Origin: Sphingomonas psychrolutea | GTDB taxonomy: Bacteria; Pseudomonadota; Alphaproteobacteria; Sphingomonadales; Sphingomonadaceae | DNA length: 64,000 bases | Direction of reading: 5' to 3' | NCBI RefSeq assembly: GCF_014636175.1 | Contig: NZ_BMDW01000001.1 | Coordinates: forward strand, 186,001-250,000 | Part shown: positions 17,761 to 27,667 of the stretch, piece after piece | Layout of the letters: each line of letters begins with the position of its first letter | Position numbering within the stretch: position 1 is the stretch's first letter | Program-made: the position numbers and the translations under genes | Notes under the pieces: model-generated | Databases searched by the model: none | The model's input: the letters and a program-made list of their open reading frames with translations, nothing else | Told to the model about the DNA's origin: nothing

Positions 17761-20696
17761 GCGACCACCTTTGCGCAACGGTCGCACAGATCGCCATCTT
17801 CCACCACTTCGGGCAGGCACCGCCAGCAACGACCGCACTTGTGAAAGTTCGTTTTCGTGACCTGATAATAGGGAGCTGGTTCGTTGCCATCGTCCCACGT
17901 CACCTTGGCGACGATGCAGATCTCGGCGAAATTGATCGAGCGCACATCCTGGCTGAAAGGGGCGTAGACGCTGATGTCGACCTCGTTGCTCGACCGCACG
18001 ATCTTCTCACGACGCACCGGCTCAATCGCCTCGTTTACCCTGTCACGTAGTTCCCGAACCTTGCGCCATTTGTCGGCAAGGTCCCGGTCCTGCGGCAGAA
18101 ACGGTACTTCGGGCCACTCCAGCAAATGCACTGAACCATTCTCGCTCGGGAAACGGTCCTGCCACACTTCCTCGGCGGTGAAGCACAACACCGGCGCGGC
18201 GTAGCGCACCAGCGCATGGAACAGCGTGTCGAACACCGTGCGCACGGCACGCCGCTTGGGGTCGGTCGGCGCATCGCAATACAGCGAATCCTTGCGGATA
18301 TCGAAGTAGAAGGCCGACAGATCCTCCTGCGCGAATTCGGTCAGCAGCCGGACATAGCTGTTGAAATCGTACACCAAAACCGCCGCGCGCAACTTCGCGT
18401 CGAGCTCCGCGAGCAGATGGAGCACATAGCGCTCCAGCTCGGGCATCTCCGCCACCGGCAGCCGCTCCGCCTCCTCGAACCCATCCAAAGCGCCGAGCAA
18501 ATAGCGGAAGGTGTTGCGCAGCTTGCGATATTGGTCGGAGACGCCGTTGAGGATTTCCTTGCCGATGCGGTGGTCCTCGGTGAAATCGACCGATAGCGCC
18601 CACAGCCGCAGGATGTCCGCGCCCGATTCCTTCATCAAATCGAGCGGGTTGATCGTGTTGCCGAGGCTCTTGGACATCTTCATGCCCTTCGAATCCATCG
18701 TGAAGCCGTGCGTCAGCACCGCATCGTACGGCGCGCGTCCGCGCGTGCCGCACGCTTCCATCAGCGACGACTGGAACCAGCCGCGATGCTGGTCCGAGCC
18801 TTCGAGATAGAGATCGGCGGGCCATTGCAGATCGGGCCAGCGCCCGCTCTCGAGCACGAAGGCATGCGTGCAGCCGCTGTCGAACCACACGTCGAGAATG
18901 TCGGTGACGCGCTCATAATCGGCGAGGTCATAGTCGGGGCCTAGCAGGTCTTGCGCGGCTTCCTCCGTCCACGCATCGACGCCCTGCTCGCGCACCGCTG
19001 CGACGATGCGGGCGTTGACGGCGGGGTCCACCAGATATTGGCCGGTCTTGCGATCGACGAACAGCGTGATCGGCACGCCCCACGCGCGCTGGCGGCTGAT
19101 CACCCAATCGGGGCGCCCGGCGACCATCGCGGTGATGCGGTTCTGGCCCTTGGGCGGATACCAGGTGGTGACTTCGATGGCGCGCAGGGCGGTTTGACGA
19201 AGGCTAAGCCCCTCCCCTTCAGGGGAGGGGTTGGGGTGGGGCGTCTCCGCGGGCGATACCGCTTGCGGCACGGCCCCACCCCCAGCCCCTCCCCTGAAGG
19301 GGAGGGGAGAAAGCGGCACATCCATCGGAATAAACCATTGCGGCGTAGCCCGAAAAATCACCTTCGCCTTCGAACGCCACGAATGCGGATAGGAATGCGC
19401 AAAATCATCGCTCGCCGCGAGCAACGCACCGACGCCGCGCAAATCCGAACAGATCGGCCCCTCGGCGGAGACGAACTTCTTGTTGATCACCGATCCCTGC
19501 CCGCCGAGCCACGCCCAATCGTCGCGATACATCCCCGCGCCATCGACCGCGAAGACCGGCTCAATGCCGTATTGCTTGCACAGCAGGAAATCGTCCTCGC
19601 CATGATCGGGCGCCATATGGACGAGCCCGGTGCCCGCGTCGGTGGTGACGAAATCACCCGGCAGGAACGGCCGCGGCTTCGCGAAGAAGCCGCCAAGTTC
19701 GTGCATCGGATGGCGCGCGGTGGCGCCTTTAAATTGTGTCCCTTTACCGCTCCAGACAATCTCTTGGGCAGCAGCAGTTTGCTTTCCTCGAGAAAATGAT
19801 GGGTCGACGAGTTCTTTGGCAACGACAATAGTCTTACCAAACCAAGGAGAAACTGCAGGGCCTTCGTGGAAAGCATGGCCAACGCGAATGGCAACATACT
19901 CGATCTCCGGCCCATAGCTCAGCGCCTGGTTCACCGGGATCGTCCACGGCGTCGTCGTCCAGATCACCGCATGCGCGCCGACCAGCTCGGGTGCGTTCGG
20001 CGCGTCGACGATCTCGAACGCCACGTCGATCTGCGTCGACACGACGTCCTCATATTCGACCTCGGCCTCGGCTAGCGCGGTCTTTTCGACGGGCGACCAC
20101 ATCACCGGCTTGGCACCGCGATAGAGCTGGCCGCTCTCCGCGAACTTCATCAGCTCGGTGACGATCGTCGCTTCCGCCGCGAAATCCATCGTCAGATAGG
20201 GATGGTCCCAATCGCCATTGATGCCGAGCCGCTTCAACTGCTCGCGCTGCACATCGACCCAATGCTGCGCGTACGCCCTGCACTCGGCGCGGAATTCGGC
20301 CGGCGGCACCTCGTCCTTATTCAGCTTCTTCGCGCGGTATTTTTCCTCGACCTTCCACTCGATCGGCAGGCCGTGGCAGTCCCAGCCGGGCACATAGGGC
20401 GCGTCCTTGCCGAGCAGACTCTGCGTGCGGCACACCGTGTCCTTGAGGATATGGTTGAGCGCATGGCCGATATGCATGTCGCCATTCGCATAAGGCGGTC
20501 CGTCATGCAGGATGAACTTCTCCCGCCCTGCCCGCGCCGCGCGCGTCTTTTCATACAGGTCCATCGCCTGCCAGCGCGCGAGGATGCCGGGCTCCTTGGC
20601 GGGCAGGCCGGCCTTCATCGGAAAATCGGTCTTCGGCAGGAAGACGGTGTCGCGCCAATCGCGCTGGGCGGGTGCTGTGTCTGGGGTGTCGGTCAT
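17757..20696 (-). CDS. ileS: Isoleucine-tRNA ligase
   Basis: 979 residues, class I synthetase charging tRNA-Ile with isoleucine. HIGH is at 75-78 (GDMHIGHALNHI), the KMSKS loop is KMSKSLGNTINP, the CP1 editing domain lies between, and the C-terminus has the zinc knuckle CGRCWRC...CDRC. It is about 35-40 residues longer than expected because an in-frame copy of repeat family C (19208-19307) adds roughly residues 460-498 between WFIPMD and LRQTAL, just after the editing domain. A second oddity is a low-G+C patch with unusual codons at about 19725-19905, in the editing-domain region. Both are discussed as findings. Downstream lspA overlaps by 4 bases. Confidence 0.96.
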   Translation of the reverse strand: MTDTPDTAPAQRDWRDTVFLPKTDFPMKAGLPAKEPGILARWQAMDLYEKTRAARAGREKFILHDGPPYANGDMHIGHALNHILKDTVCRTQSLLGKDAPYVPGWDCHGLPIEWKVEEKYRAKKLNKDEVPPAEFRAECRAYAQHWVDVQREQLKRLGINGDWDHPYLTMDFAAEATIVTELMKFAESGQLYRGAKPVMWSPVEKTALAEAEVEYEDVVSTQIDVAFEIVDAPNAPELVGAHAVIWTTTPWTIPVNQALSYGPEIEYVAIRVGHAFHEGPAVSPWFGKTIVVAKELVDPSFSRGKQTAAAQEIVWSGKGTQFKGATARHPMHELGGFFAKPRPFLPGDFVTTDAGTGLVHMAPDHGEDDFLLCKQYGIEPVFAVDGAGMYRDDWAWLGGQGSVINKKFVSAEGPICSDLRGVGALLAASDDFAHSYPHSWRSKAKVIFRATPQWFIPMDVPLSPLPFRGGAGGGAVPQAVSPAETPHPNPSPEGEGLSLRQTALRAIEVTTWYPPKGQNRITAMVAGRPDWVISRQRAWGVPITLFVDRKTGQYLVDPAVNARIVAAVREQGVDAWTEEAAQDLLGPDYDLADYERVTDILDVWFDSGCTHAFVLESGRWPDLQWPADLYLEGSDQHRGWFQSSLMEACGTRGRAPYDAVLTHGFTMDSKGMKMSKSLGNTINPLDLMKESGADILRLWALSVDFTEDHRIGKEILNGVSDQYRKLRNTFRYLLGALDGFEEAERLPVAEMPELERYVLHLLAELDAKLRAAVLVYDFNSYVRLLTEFAQEDLSAFYFDIRKDSLYCDAPTDPKRRAVRTVFDTLFHALVRYAAPVLCFTAEEVWQDRFPSENGSVHLLEWPEVPFLPQDRDLADKWRKVRELRDRVNEAIEPVRREKIVRSSNEVDISVYAPFSQDVRSINFAEICIVAKVTWDDGNEPAPYYQVTKTNFHKCGRCWRCLPEVVEDGDLCDRCAKVVA
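19208..19307. repeat. GC-rich double-hairpin repeat, family C (copy 2, inside ileS)
   Basis: Same element as at 16570-16675 and 46699-46797: arm GCCCCTCCCCTTCAGGGGAG at 19208-19227, GGGGTGGGGC at 19233-19242, variable loop, then GGCCCCACCC from 19272 and the mirrored arm ending at 19307. It lies wholly inside ileS, in frame, and encodes proline/glycine-rich sequence (LSPLPFRGGAGGG, PHPNPSPEGEG). Confidence 0.88.
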
Positions 20697-20766
20697 TTGA
20701 GTGCGGCCTTAGCCGAGGGGCGGCGCTCTATAAACCCCCTCCGACATGATCCGCGTAGCGGCGCAA

Positions 20767-20846
20767 TCTCTCTTCTTGGTGGCTTTGCGCCTTTGTGTGA
20801 GCCCGATTTTCTCACACAAAGACGCAAAGCCACCAAGAAGAAGAGA
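20767..20846. repeat. Long imperfect palindrome (D1) upstream of ileS
   Basis: CTTCTTGGTGGCTTTGCGCC plus TTTGTGTGAG on the left is mirrored by CTCACACAAAGACGCAAAGC plus CACCAAGAAG on the right, with a short loop. It would fold into a hairpin of more than 30 pairs. Similar sequences are common dispersed repeats in many bacterial genomes. Confidence 0.75.
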
Positions 20847-20866
20847 TGCGCCCGCCGCGAACGCCC

Positions 20867-20940
20867 CTCCGCGTCCTCCGCGCCTCTGCGCGAACCAACC
20901 TTTTTTTGTTCGCGCAGAGGCGCAGAGGACGCAGAGAAGA
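20867..20940. repeat. Long imperfect palindrome (D2) upstream of ileS
   Basis: GTCCTCCGCGCCTCTGCGCG then AAC is mirrored by GTTCGCGCAGAGGCGCAGAG then GAC around a CCAACCTTTTTTT loop. It is adjacent to D1, and together they fill most of the 282 bases between the acetyltransferase stop and the ileS start. The T-run may help terminate the upstream transcript on one strand. Confidence 0.75.
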
Positions 20941-20978
20941 AGGGAGATGGAACCGCTTCGCGGGAAGTCAGCGCGGCG

Positions 20979-21563
20979 TCACCAATCCCACACCATCCCC
21001 GTCTCGCTGAACGGTTTGGGCTCCATCGGCGGCATCGTCGCGTCGTTGAGTTCGCATTGCCAGAAGCCGACGTCGATCCAGCGCCCGTCTTTATAGCCGA
21101 CTTCGCGCAGCACGCCGGTGCGCTTGAAGCCGACCGATTCGTGCAGCCGGATCGAATGATCGTTGGGCAGCGCGATCACGCCGATCGCATGGGTGAAGCC
21201 CTGCGCGCGCACCGTGTCGATCAGCGCGTCATACAACTGCCGCCCGTTGCCGCGGCCAGCGGTACCTTCGAGCAGATAGACCGTCGTCTCGATCGTGTAG
21301 CGATACGCCGGACGATCGCGGAACGCCGAGGCATAGGCATAGCCGAGCACTTCCCCGTCCGCCGCCGCCATGGCCACCAGCCACGGATATTTGCCCTCGG
21401 ACGAGGCCATCCGCTGCCGCATCACATGCTCGGTCGGCGCCTTGAGTTCGAACGAGACGGTGCCGCGTTCGACATAGGGCCGATAGATCGCGGCGATCGC
21501 GGCGGCATCGTCGGGCGTCGCCGGCCGGATCGCGATCTTGGTCGGTGCCGGATCGACGTTCAC
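20979..21563 (-). CDS. GNAT-family N-acetyltransferase (phosphinothricin acetyltransferase-like)
   Basis: 194 residues. The order RPATPDDAAAIAAIYRPYVERGTVSFE, LGYAYASAFRDRPAYRYTIETTVYL, GRGNGRQLYDALI (acetyl-CoA loop) and GFKRTGVLREVGYKDGRWIDV is that of the Pat/MnaT group, which acetylates phosphinothricin, methionine sulfoximine or L-amino-acid analogues. The physiological substrate is not evident. Its ATG at 21563 overlaps the sppA stop by 4 bases, so it is in the sppA transcript. The tail after WQCELND is longer than usual. Confidence 0.88.
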   Translation of the reverse strand: MNVDPAPTKIAIRPATPDDAAAIAAIYRPYVERGTVSFELKAPTEHVMRQRMASSEGKYPWLVAMAAADGEVLGYAYASAFRDRPAYRYTIETTVYLLEGTAGRGNGRQLYDALIDTVRAQGFTHAIGVIALPNDHSIRLHESVGFKRTGVLREVGYKDGRWIDVGFWQCELNDATMPPMEPKPFSETGMVWDW

Positions 21564-23437
21564 AGGCCAATCCGCGCCAAGACCAAATCGACCAGCCGCG
21601 CATCGCCCGCACGCGGCGTGTTACCGCCGAGACCGTCGCACTCAAGGCAGCGTGCCTGGATCGCCGCGCCGGTGCCGATCCGCTTCATATCGCCCAGCGC
21701 GCGTGCGAACACCGCGCGACGCTCGGCCGCCATCCGCGTGAAGGCATCGCCGGCCGACGTATCGTCATCCTTGTTCGATTCGAGGATCTGCGCGAAGAAT
21801 TTCGCCCAAGCGCTCGGCTTCTTCTCAAGATATTCGGCATGCACGTCGTCGGGCTTCAGACCCGCGCGCTTCGCCGCCTCGGCGATCGCATCATTCAGCC
21901 CACCGAAGCGATCGACCAGCCCGATTTGCCGCGCGGTGCCGCCATCCCAGACGCGACCCTGACCAATTTCATTGACGCGCGTCATGCTCAGCTTGCGCGC
22001 ATTCGCCACGCGCGTGATGAACTGGCGATAGCCATTCTCGATCCCCGCCTGGAAAATCGCATCGGTCTCAGGATTGGTGCCGCCGTAAATGTCAGGCTGG
22101 CCCGACAGCGGCGTGGTGCGCACGCCGTCGGTGGTGAGCCCGATCTTCTTGAGCGTATTCTCGAAGGTCGGGATGATTCCGAAAATGCCGATCGACCCGG
22201 TGATCGTCGTCGGCTCGGCAAAGATCATGTCGCCCGCGGTCGCAACCCAATAACCACCTGATGCGGCGACGCTGCCCATCGAAATCACGATCGGCAATTT
22301 CTGCGCCTTCGCTTCCTGAATCGCGCGGCGCATGTCCTCCGACGCGAGCGCCGAACCGCCCGGTGAATCGACGCGTACGACCAGCGCCTTCAGATCCTTC
22401 TTAGCCAACGCATCCAGCACGAGCTTGACGACCGTATCGGACCCGACGCTGCCGCCGTTCGATTTGCCGTCGACGATGTCGCCTGCGATCGTCAGCACGC
22501 CGATCTTGCTGCCGTTGGTCGGCAAGGGGTTGTCGGCGACATAGGCATCGTATTTGATCGTCTTGTACGTGCCCGCCGCCTTGTCGGTGTCGGCCCCGGC
22601 AATCTCGGCCACGCGCTTGCCGAAATCGAGCCGGCTGCCGAGCTTGTCGACGATCCCGGCATCGAGATTGGCCTTGGCGATGTCACCCTGAGCAGCGGTG
22701 ATGACCGCGCCCGGCGTCGCGAGGAACGGCTGGAACTTCGCCTTGGGCCGCGCCTTGGTGATCGCTTCCTGCCACTGCGCGAACAGCACCTGGTACAGCT
22801 TGACCACTTCTTCCTTCGCCTCGGGCGAGGCTTCGGTGCGGGTATAGGGTTCGACGAACGACTTGTACTTGCCGACGCGGTAGACGTGCGCGTTGACGCC
22901 GAGCTTGTCGATCAGCCCCTTATAATAAAGCTGCGATCCACCCGGACCCATGAACAGCGTGCCGCCCATCGGGCTCATCCAGATTTCACTGGCATTGGCG
23001 GCAAGGCGATAGGCGGAATCGGTATAGGCAGTGGCGAAGGCCAGCACCGGCTTCTTGGTATCGCGGACACGGCGGATCGCATTGGCAACTTCGTCGACTG
23101 CCGCCGGATAGCCGCCGCCGAACGAATCCAAATCGAGCACCACCACTTTGACGCGGTCGTCCTTGGCCGCCTTGTCGAGGCTGCGCACGACATCGCGCAG
23201 GCGGAACTCATTTGCTCTGCCGCCGCCGCTAAGGCCGGCGAATGGGTCGGACTCGGCGGGCTGCTCGACGATCGCGCCGTTGAGCTTGAGCACCAGCGCG
23301 CCGTCGCGCACCGCGACCGTGCTCGGTTTGGCCGAAAGCCCGGCAAACAGCAGACCGAAAAACAACAGCATCGCGATCAGGACGAGCCCGTCCTTGATGC
23401 CGACCAGAATCTTCCATGCGCCCCGTACCAGTTTCAC
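21560..23437 (-). CDS. sppA: Signal peptide peptidase SppA, 67K type
   Basis: 625 residues from the GTG at 23437, preceded by GGGAG at 7 bases; the frame is open to 23521 but lacks family sequence. An N-terminal helix (LVLIAMLLFFGLLFAGL, about 18-35) anchors it in the inner membrane facing the periplasm, where it degrades released signal peptides. Two tandem S49 domains are visible. The nucleophile is Ser393 in GSVAASGGYW. In the N-terminal domain, where E. coli SppA has its general-base lysine in NKIWLSP, this protein has SEIWMSP, that is Glu151. Downstream is the acetyltransferase with a 4-base overlap. Divergent from groES. Confidence 0.93.
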   Translation of the reverse strand: MKLVRGAWKILVGIKDGLVLIAMLLFFGLLFAGLSAKPSTVAVRDGALVLKLNGAIVEQPAESDPFAGLSGGGRANEFRLRDVVRSLDKAAKDDRVKVVVLDLDSFGGGYPAAVDEVANAIRRVRDTKKPVLAFATAYTDSAYRLAANASEIWMSPMGGTLFMGPGGSQLYYKGLIDKLGVNAHVYRVGKYKSFVEPYTRTEASPEAKEEVVKLYQVLFAQWQEAITKARPKAKFQPFLATPGAVITAAQGDIAKANLDAGIVDKLGSRLDFGKRVAEIAGADTDKAAGTYKTIKYDAYVADNPLPTNGSKIGVLTIAGDIVDGKSNGGSVGSDTVVKLVLDALAKKDLKALVVRVDSPGGSALASEDMRRAIQEAKAQKLPIVISMGSVAASGGYWVATAGDMIFAEPTTITGSIGIFGIIPTFENTLKKIGLTTDGVRTTPLSGQPDIYGGTNPETDAIFQAGIENGYRQFITRVANARKLSMTRVNEIGQGRVWDGGTARQIGLVDRFGGLNDAIAEAAKRAGLKPDDVHAEYLEKKPSAWAKFFAQILESNKDDDTSAGDAFTRMAAERRAVFARALGDMKRIGTGAAIQARCLECDGLGGNTPRAGDARLVDLVLARIGL

Positions 23438-23557
23438 TTCGCCGCTCCCTGCTTGGCGCAAATAGGCCTTAGGGCTAGGGCAAGCGCGGGCACGAGTAAA
23501 TGCGTGTTGCGTCGCTAACACGCATTATTTTTGTCCCGCAATTGGCCCCGCCACCGG

Positions 23558-23586
23558 TTGACGCGGGACAGAGGCGACATCATATG
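23558..23586 (+). promoter_or_regulatory. groES promoter
   Basis: TTGACG at 23558-23563 and CATATG at 23581-23586 are separated by 17 bases, a good vegetative-type promoter. It is followed at once by a CIRCE element and lies 64 bases before the groES start. Confidence 0.65.
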
Positions 23587-23593
23587 CGCCGTG

Positions 23594-23620
23594 CTGGCAC
23601 TCACCACCGGCGAGTGCTAA
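23594..23620 (+). promoter_or_regulatory. CIRCE operator (HrcA site)
   Basis: CTGGCACTC-N9-GAGTGCTAA. The right arm is the exact consensus and the left arm differs from TTAGCACTC at two positions. It sits just after the -10 region of the groESL promoter, so HrcA bound here would block transcription until heat shock. Confidence 0.92.
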
Positions 23621-23649
23621 CAATCGTTCATTATAGAAGGACTTCGCGC

Positions 23650-23937
23650 ATGAACTTTCGTCCGTTGCACGACCGCGTCCTCGTCCGCCGCGTAGAGGCA
23701 GAAGAGAAGACCGCGGGCGGGATCATCATCCCCGAAACCGCTAAGGAAAAGCCGCAGGAAGGCGAAGTCGTCGCCGTCGGCACCGGTGCCCGCAACGAAG
23801 CCGGGGAAATTCACCCGCTCGAAGTCAAGGCCGGCGACAAGATTCTGTTCGGCAAATGGTCGGGCACCGAGGTCAAGGTCGACGGTGAAGACCTGTTGAT
23901 TATGAAGGAATCGGACATTCTCGGCATCGTTGGCTAA
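23650..23937 (+). CDS. groES: Co-chaperonin GroES
   Basis: 95 residues from the ATG at 23650 ([16 protein letters not shown]), with GAAGGA about 8 bases upstream. The mobile loop ([21 protein letters not shown]) and the C-terminal [13 protein letters not shown] are textbook. It forms the heptameric lid of GroEL in the cytoplasm. First gene of the CIRCE-controlled groESL operon, with groEL 87 bases downstream across an AT-rich spacer. Confidence 0.98.
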   Translation: MNFRPLHDRVLVRRVEAEEKTAGGIIIPETAKEKPQEGEVVAVGTGARNEAGEIHPLEVKAGDKILFGKWSGTEVKVDGEDLLIMKESDILGIVG

Positions 23938-24009
23938 TCCTGACTTTGTGTTGGAAACGTTGGAATTTCGACGTTTTATGCCTAAACTTAGCCTAAACTT
24001 CCATTTTGA

Positions 24010-25665
<1,656 letters not shown>

Positions 25666-25816
25666 GCCAACGCGGCCTGGAATGGCGCATGCTATTCCAG
25701 GACTCGCGTGGCTCCGGACGGCGGGTCGGCGGCAATGCCGTCGAACCCGTCCGACGAGCACCGGCTTTGCCGGTGCCGGAAGCCCGCATCTCCCAGCCCC
25801 AAAGCTGGACACAAGC

Positions 25817-25850
25817 AAAGGGCCGGGGATCACTCCCCGGCCCTTTGTCT
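25817..25850 (+). terminator. Rho-independent terminator of groESL
   Basis: AAAGGGCCGGGGA, a TCAC loop, then TCCCCGGCCCTTT followed by GTCTT: a 13-pair perfect stem with a short T-rich tail, 151 bases after the groEL stop and just before the Uma2-family gene. Confidence 0.85.
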
Positions 25851-25879
25851 TGCCCGTCGCGCGATGCTAAACATCGCCG

Positions 25880-26446
25880 ATGGCCACACCCTTCGCTAAC
25901 GACTCCGCTAACGGAAAGGTCGATATCGACGCCTTTCTCGACATGGATTTCGGTGGGCGAAAAGCCGAACTCGATGATGGCGTCATCTTTATGATGGCGG
26001 GCGGCAGCATCGAACATGCCGGAGTCGCCGCCAACATCATCATGACCCTTGGCCCCAAATTACGCGGGACAGGCTGTCGCCCCTTCGGCTCGGACCTTGC
26101 GGTGCAGACCGGCCCGCGCTCGATCCGCTACCCCGATGTCAGCATTTTCTGCCGCCCGCATGCCGATGACGGAGACCGCAACAAGCTGATCGGCCAGCCG
26201 CGCGCCGTGTTCGAAGTGTTGTCCCCCTCGACCATGCTGCTCGACGAGCGGACCAAAGTGCCGGAGTATCAGGCGCTGGCCGATGTTCAGGATATCGTCC
26301 TGATTGATCCCGACACGCGCCGGGTCCGACACATACAGCGCACCGGCCCGCACGGCTGGTCCGACCAATGGGTCGAAACCGGCGCGATCCATCTCACCTC
26401 GATCGGCCTCGACCTATCGCTGGACGATCTTTTCGCACAGGACTGA
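25880..26446 (+). CDS. Uma2-family (DUF820) putative endonuclease
   Basis: 188 residues with the PD-(D/E)XK-like DUF820 core: KAELDDGVIFMMAGGSIEHAGVAANI, then SDLAVQT and SIRYPDVSIFC (the acidic metal-binding positions), and GQPRAVFEVLSPSTMLLDERTKVPEYQAL, where E and K complete the site. The family is abundant in cyanobacteria and scattered elsewhere. Biological role is unknown, and nuclease activity is inferred from the fold. A small hairpin GCGATG-CTAAA-CATCGC at 25861-25877 directly precedes the ATG and may hinder translation. No partner gene suggests a toxin-antitoxin pair. Confidence 0.82.
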   Translation: MATPFANDSANGKVDIDAFLDMDFGGRKAELDDGVIFMMAGGSIEHAGVAANIIMTLGPKLRGTGCRPFGSDLAVQTGPRSIRYPDVSIFCRPHADDGDRNKLIGQPRAVFEVLSPSTMLLDERTKVPEYQALADVQDIVLIDPDTRRVRHIQRTGPHGWSDQWVETGAIHLTSIGLDLSLDDLFAQD

Positions 26447-26466
26447 CCGACGGGTCAGCCGCCGGG

Positions 26467-26994
26467 TCAGCCGCCGGGCAATTCCGGCACGTCGGATACG
26501 GCCTCGGCCGTTGGTGCCGCCGGCACGGCGCAACGCCGCGTCAGCCCGATACCCTTCAGATACGCCCGCCGGACCGAACCGCCATAGACGGCCGCCTCTA
26601 CGCGGCGCTGCTGCTTGTCGGCCCCGGTCAGCACCCGCACAATGCCGAGTCCCGGGATCAGCGTATTGACGGCGGTGCGCGCCGCCAGCGCGGCCATTTC
26701 GGCGCGTTGATTCTTGGTCACGCCCGGCGCATCGACATCACGGCCAAGCGCTTCGTCGAGCTGTCGCACCTCACCCGCAATCGCCCGGCAGTTGCGGGTA
26801 TTGACCGACGAATAGGGTGCCGACGCCGCCAGTTGCAGGATTTCGGGGATCTTCTCGTCCTTGATCCGCGTGTCGCGCAGCGGCTGAGTGAGCGCCTTGC
26901 CGACGCTGTTATCCTGCGTCCCGTCGGCATGGGCGGCGAGCGGTGCCAGCGCCATTGCCACCATAGTCGCCGTGATGAATGTCCGCCGCATCAT
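26467..26994 (-). CDS. Secreted protein of unknown function
   Basis: 175 residues when started at the ATG at 26994, which has GAGGGA 4 bases upstream; an upstream ATG at 27006 is possible. A signal peptide is evident (MMRRTFITATMVAMALAPLAAHADG, cut after HA-D at about residue 24). The mature part is helical and hydrophilic with two cysteines (TRNCRAIAG and TRRCAVP), and has a central hydrophobic stretch AARTAVNTLIPGLGIVRVLTGA. I do not recognise the family; similar short periplasmic proteins occur in sphingomonads. It is convergent with the Uma2-family gene. Confidence 0.7.
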   Translation of the reverse strand: MMRRTFITATMVAMALAPLAAHADGTQDNSVGKALTQPLRDTRIKDEKIPEILQLAASAPYSSVNTRNCRAIAGEVRQLDEALGRDVDAPGVTKNQRAEMAALAARTAVNTLIPGLGIVRVLTGADKQQRRVEAAVYGGSVRRAYLKGIGLTRRCAVPAAPTAEAVSDVPELPGG

Positions 26995-27079
26995 TGTTTC
27001 CCTCATAGGTTTGCAATGCCATGACGCCCGTCGACACCGATTGTTCCGGCAGCGCGACGATCCGGCACGCGCGGTGGCC

Positions 27080-27559
27080 TCATCCGATCGGATACCGCAT
27101 CGCGATGTTGCATCGCTCATATCGAGAACCGAACTCTTCCATAATCTTGGCATCGTGGACGAAGCCGAGCTTTTCGTAGAGGTGGATCGCTGCCGCACTC
27201 TTGGCATTGCTCAGCAAATAGAGCCGCTCCGCCCCCATTTCGCGCGCGCGTGCGATGATCGCCTGGAGCAAAAATTCACCGGCCTTGCGCCCGCGCGCCG
27301 CCTCCAGCACACCCATCTTGGTCAGTTCGAACTGGCGTTCACCGGTCTTTTGTAGCGCGCACGCGCCGACGATACCGAGCCCGTCCGCCTCCACGAACAG
27401 AATATCCCCGCCCGAAGCGATGATCCGCGCGCGCGGGTTCTCCAGCACGTCGCGGTCGGTCTGCTCGATCCGGTACATCGCGCCGATCCACTGCGCGTTG
27501 ATATCGTGGAAGGCCTGGGCGAGGTCGTCACGGAAGCGGTGGGTTGTCAGGGCGGGCAT
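27080..27559 (-). CDS. GNAT-family N-acetyltransferase
   Basis: 159 residues with the acetyl-CoA motif A written as GVLEAARGRKAGEFLLQAIIARAREMGAERLYLLSN and motif B as AAIHLYEKLGFVHD. The N-terminal half (INAQWIGAMYRIEQTDRDVLENPRARII) matches acetyltransferases annotated as MarR-associated or general GNAT proteins. Substrate unknown. It stands alone between the secreted protein and manC. Confidence 0.88.
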   Translation of the reverse strand: MPALTTHRFRDDLAQAFHDINAQWIGAMYRIEQTDRDVLENPRARIIASGGDILFVEADGLGIVGACALQKTGERQFELTKMGVLEAARGRKAGEFLLQAIIARAREMGAERLYLLSNAKSAAAIHLYEKLGFVHDAKIMEEFGSRYERCNIAMRYPIG

Positions 27560-27667
27560 GGCCCTGATCTTATCCGAACTACCCGCCGCGGCAAAGCCGC
27601 GTCGTCGGTCGGTGCCTAGGCACCGCCGTCCGGAGCTCGCCGCTTCGCGCCGCTCGATTTAGCTGCG

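Noticed and set aside
25880..26446. Uma2-like protein as half of a toxin-antitoxin or defence pair
   Set aside because: No small partner gene or defence-associated neighbour is present. It stands between groEL and unrelated genes.
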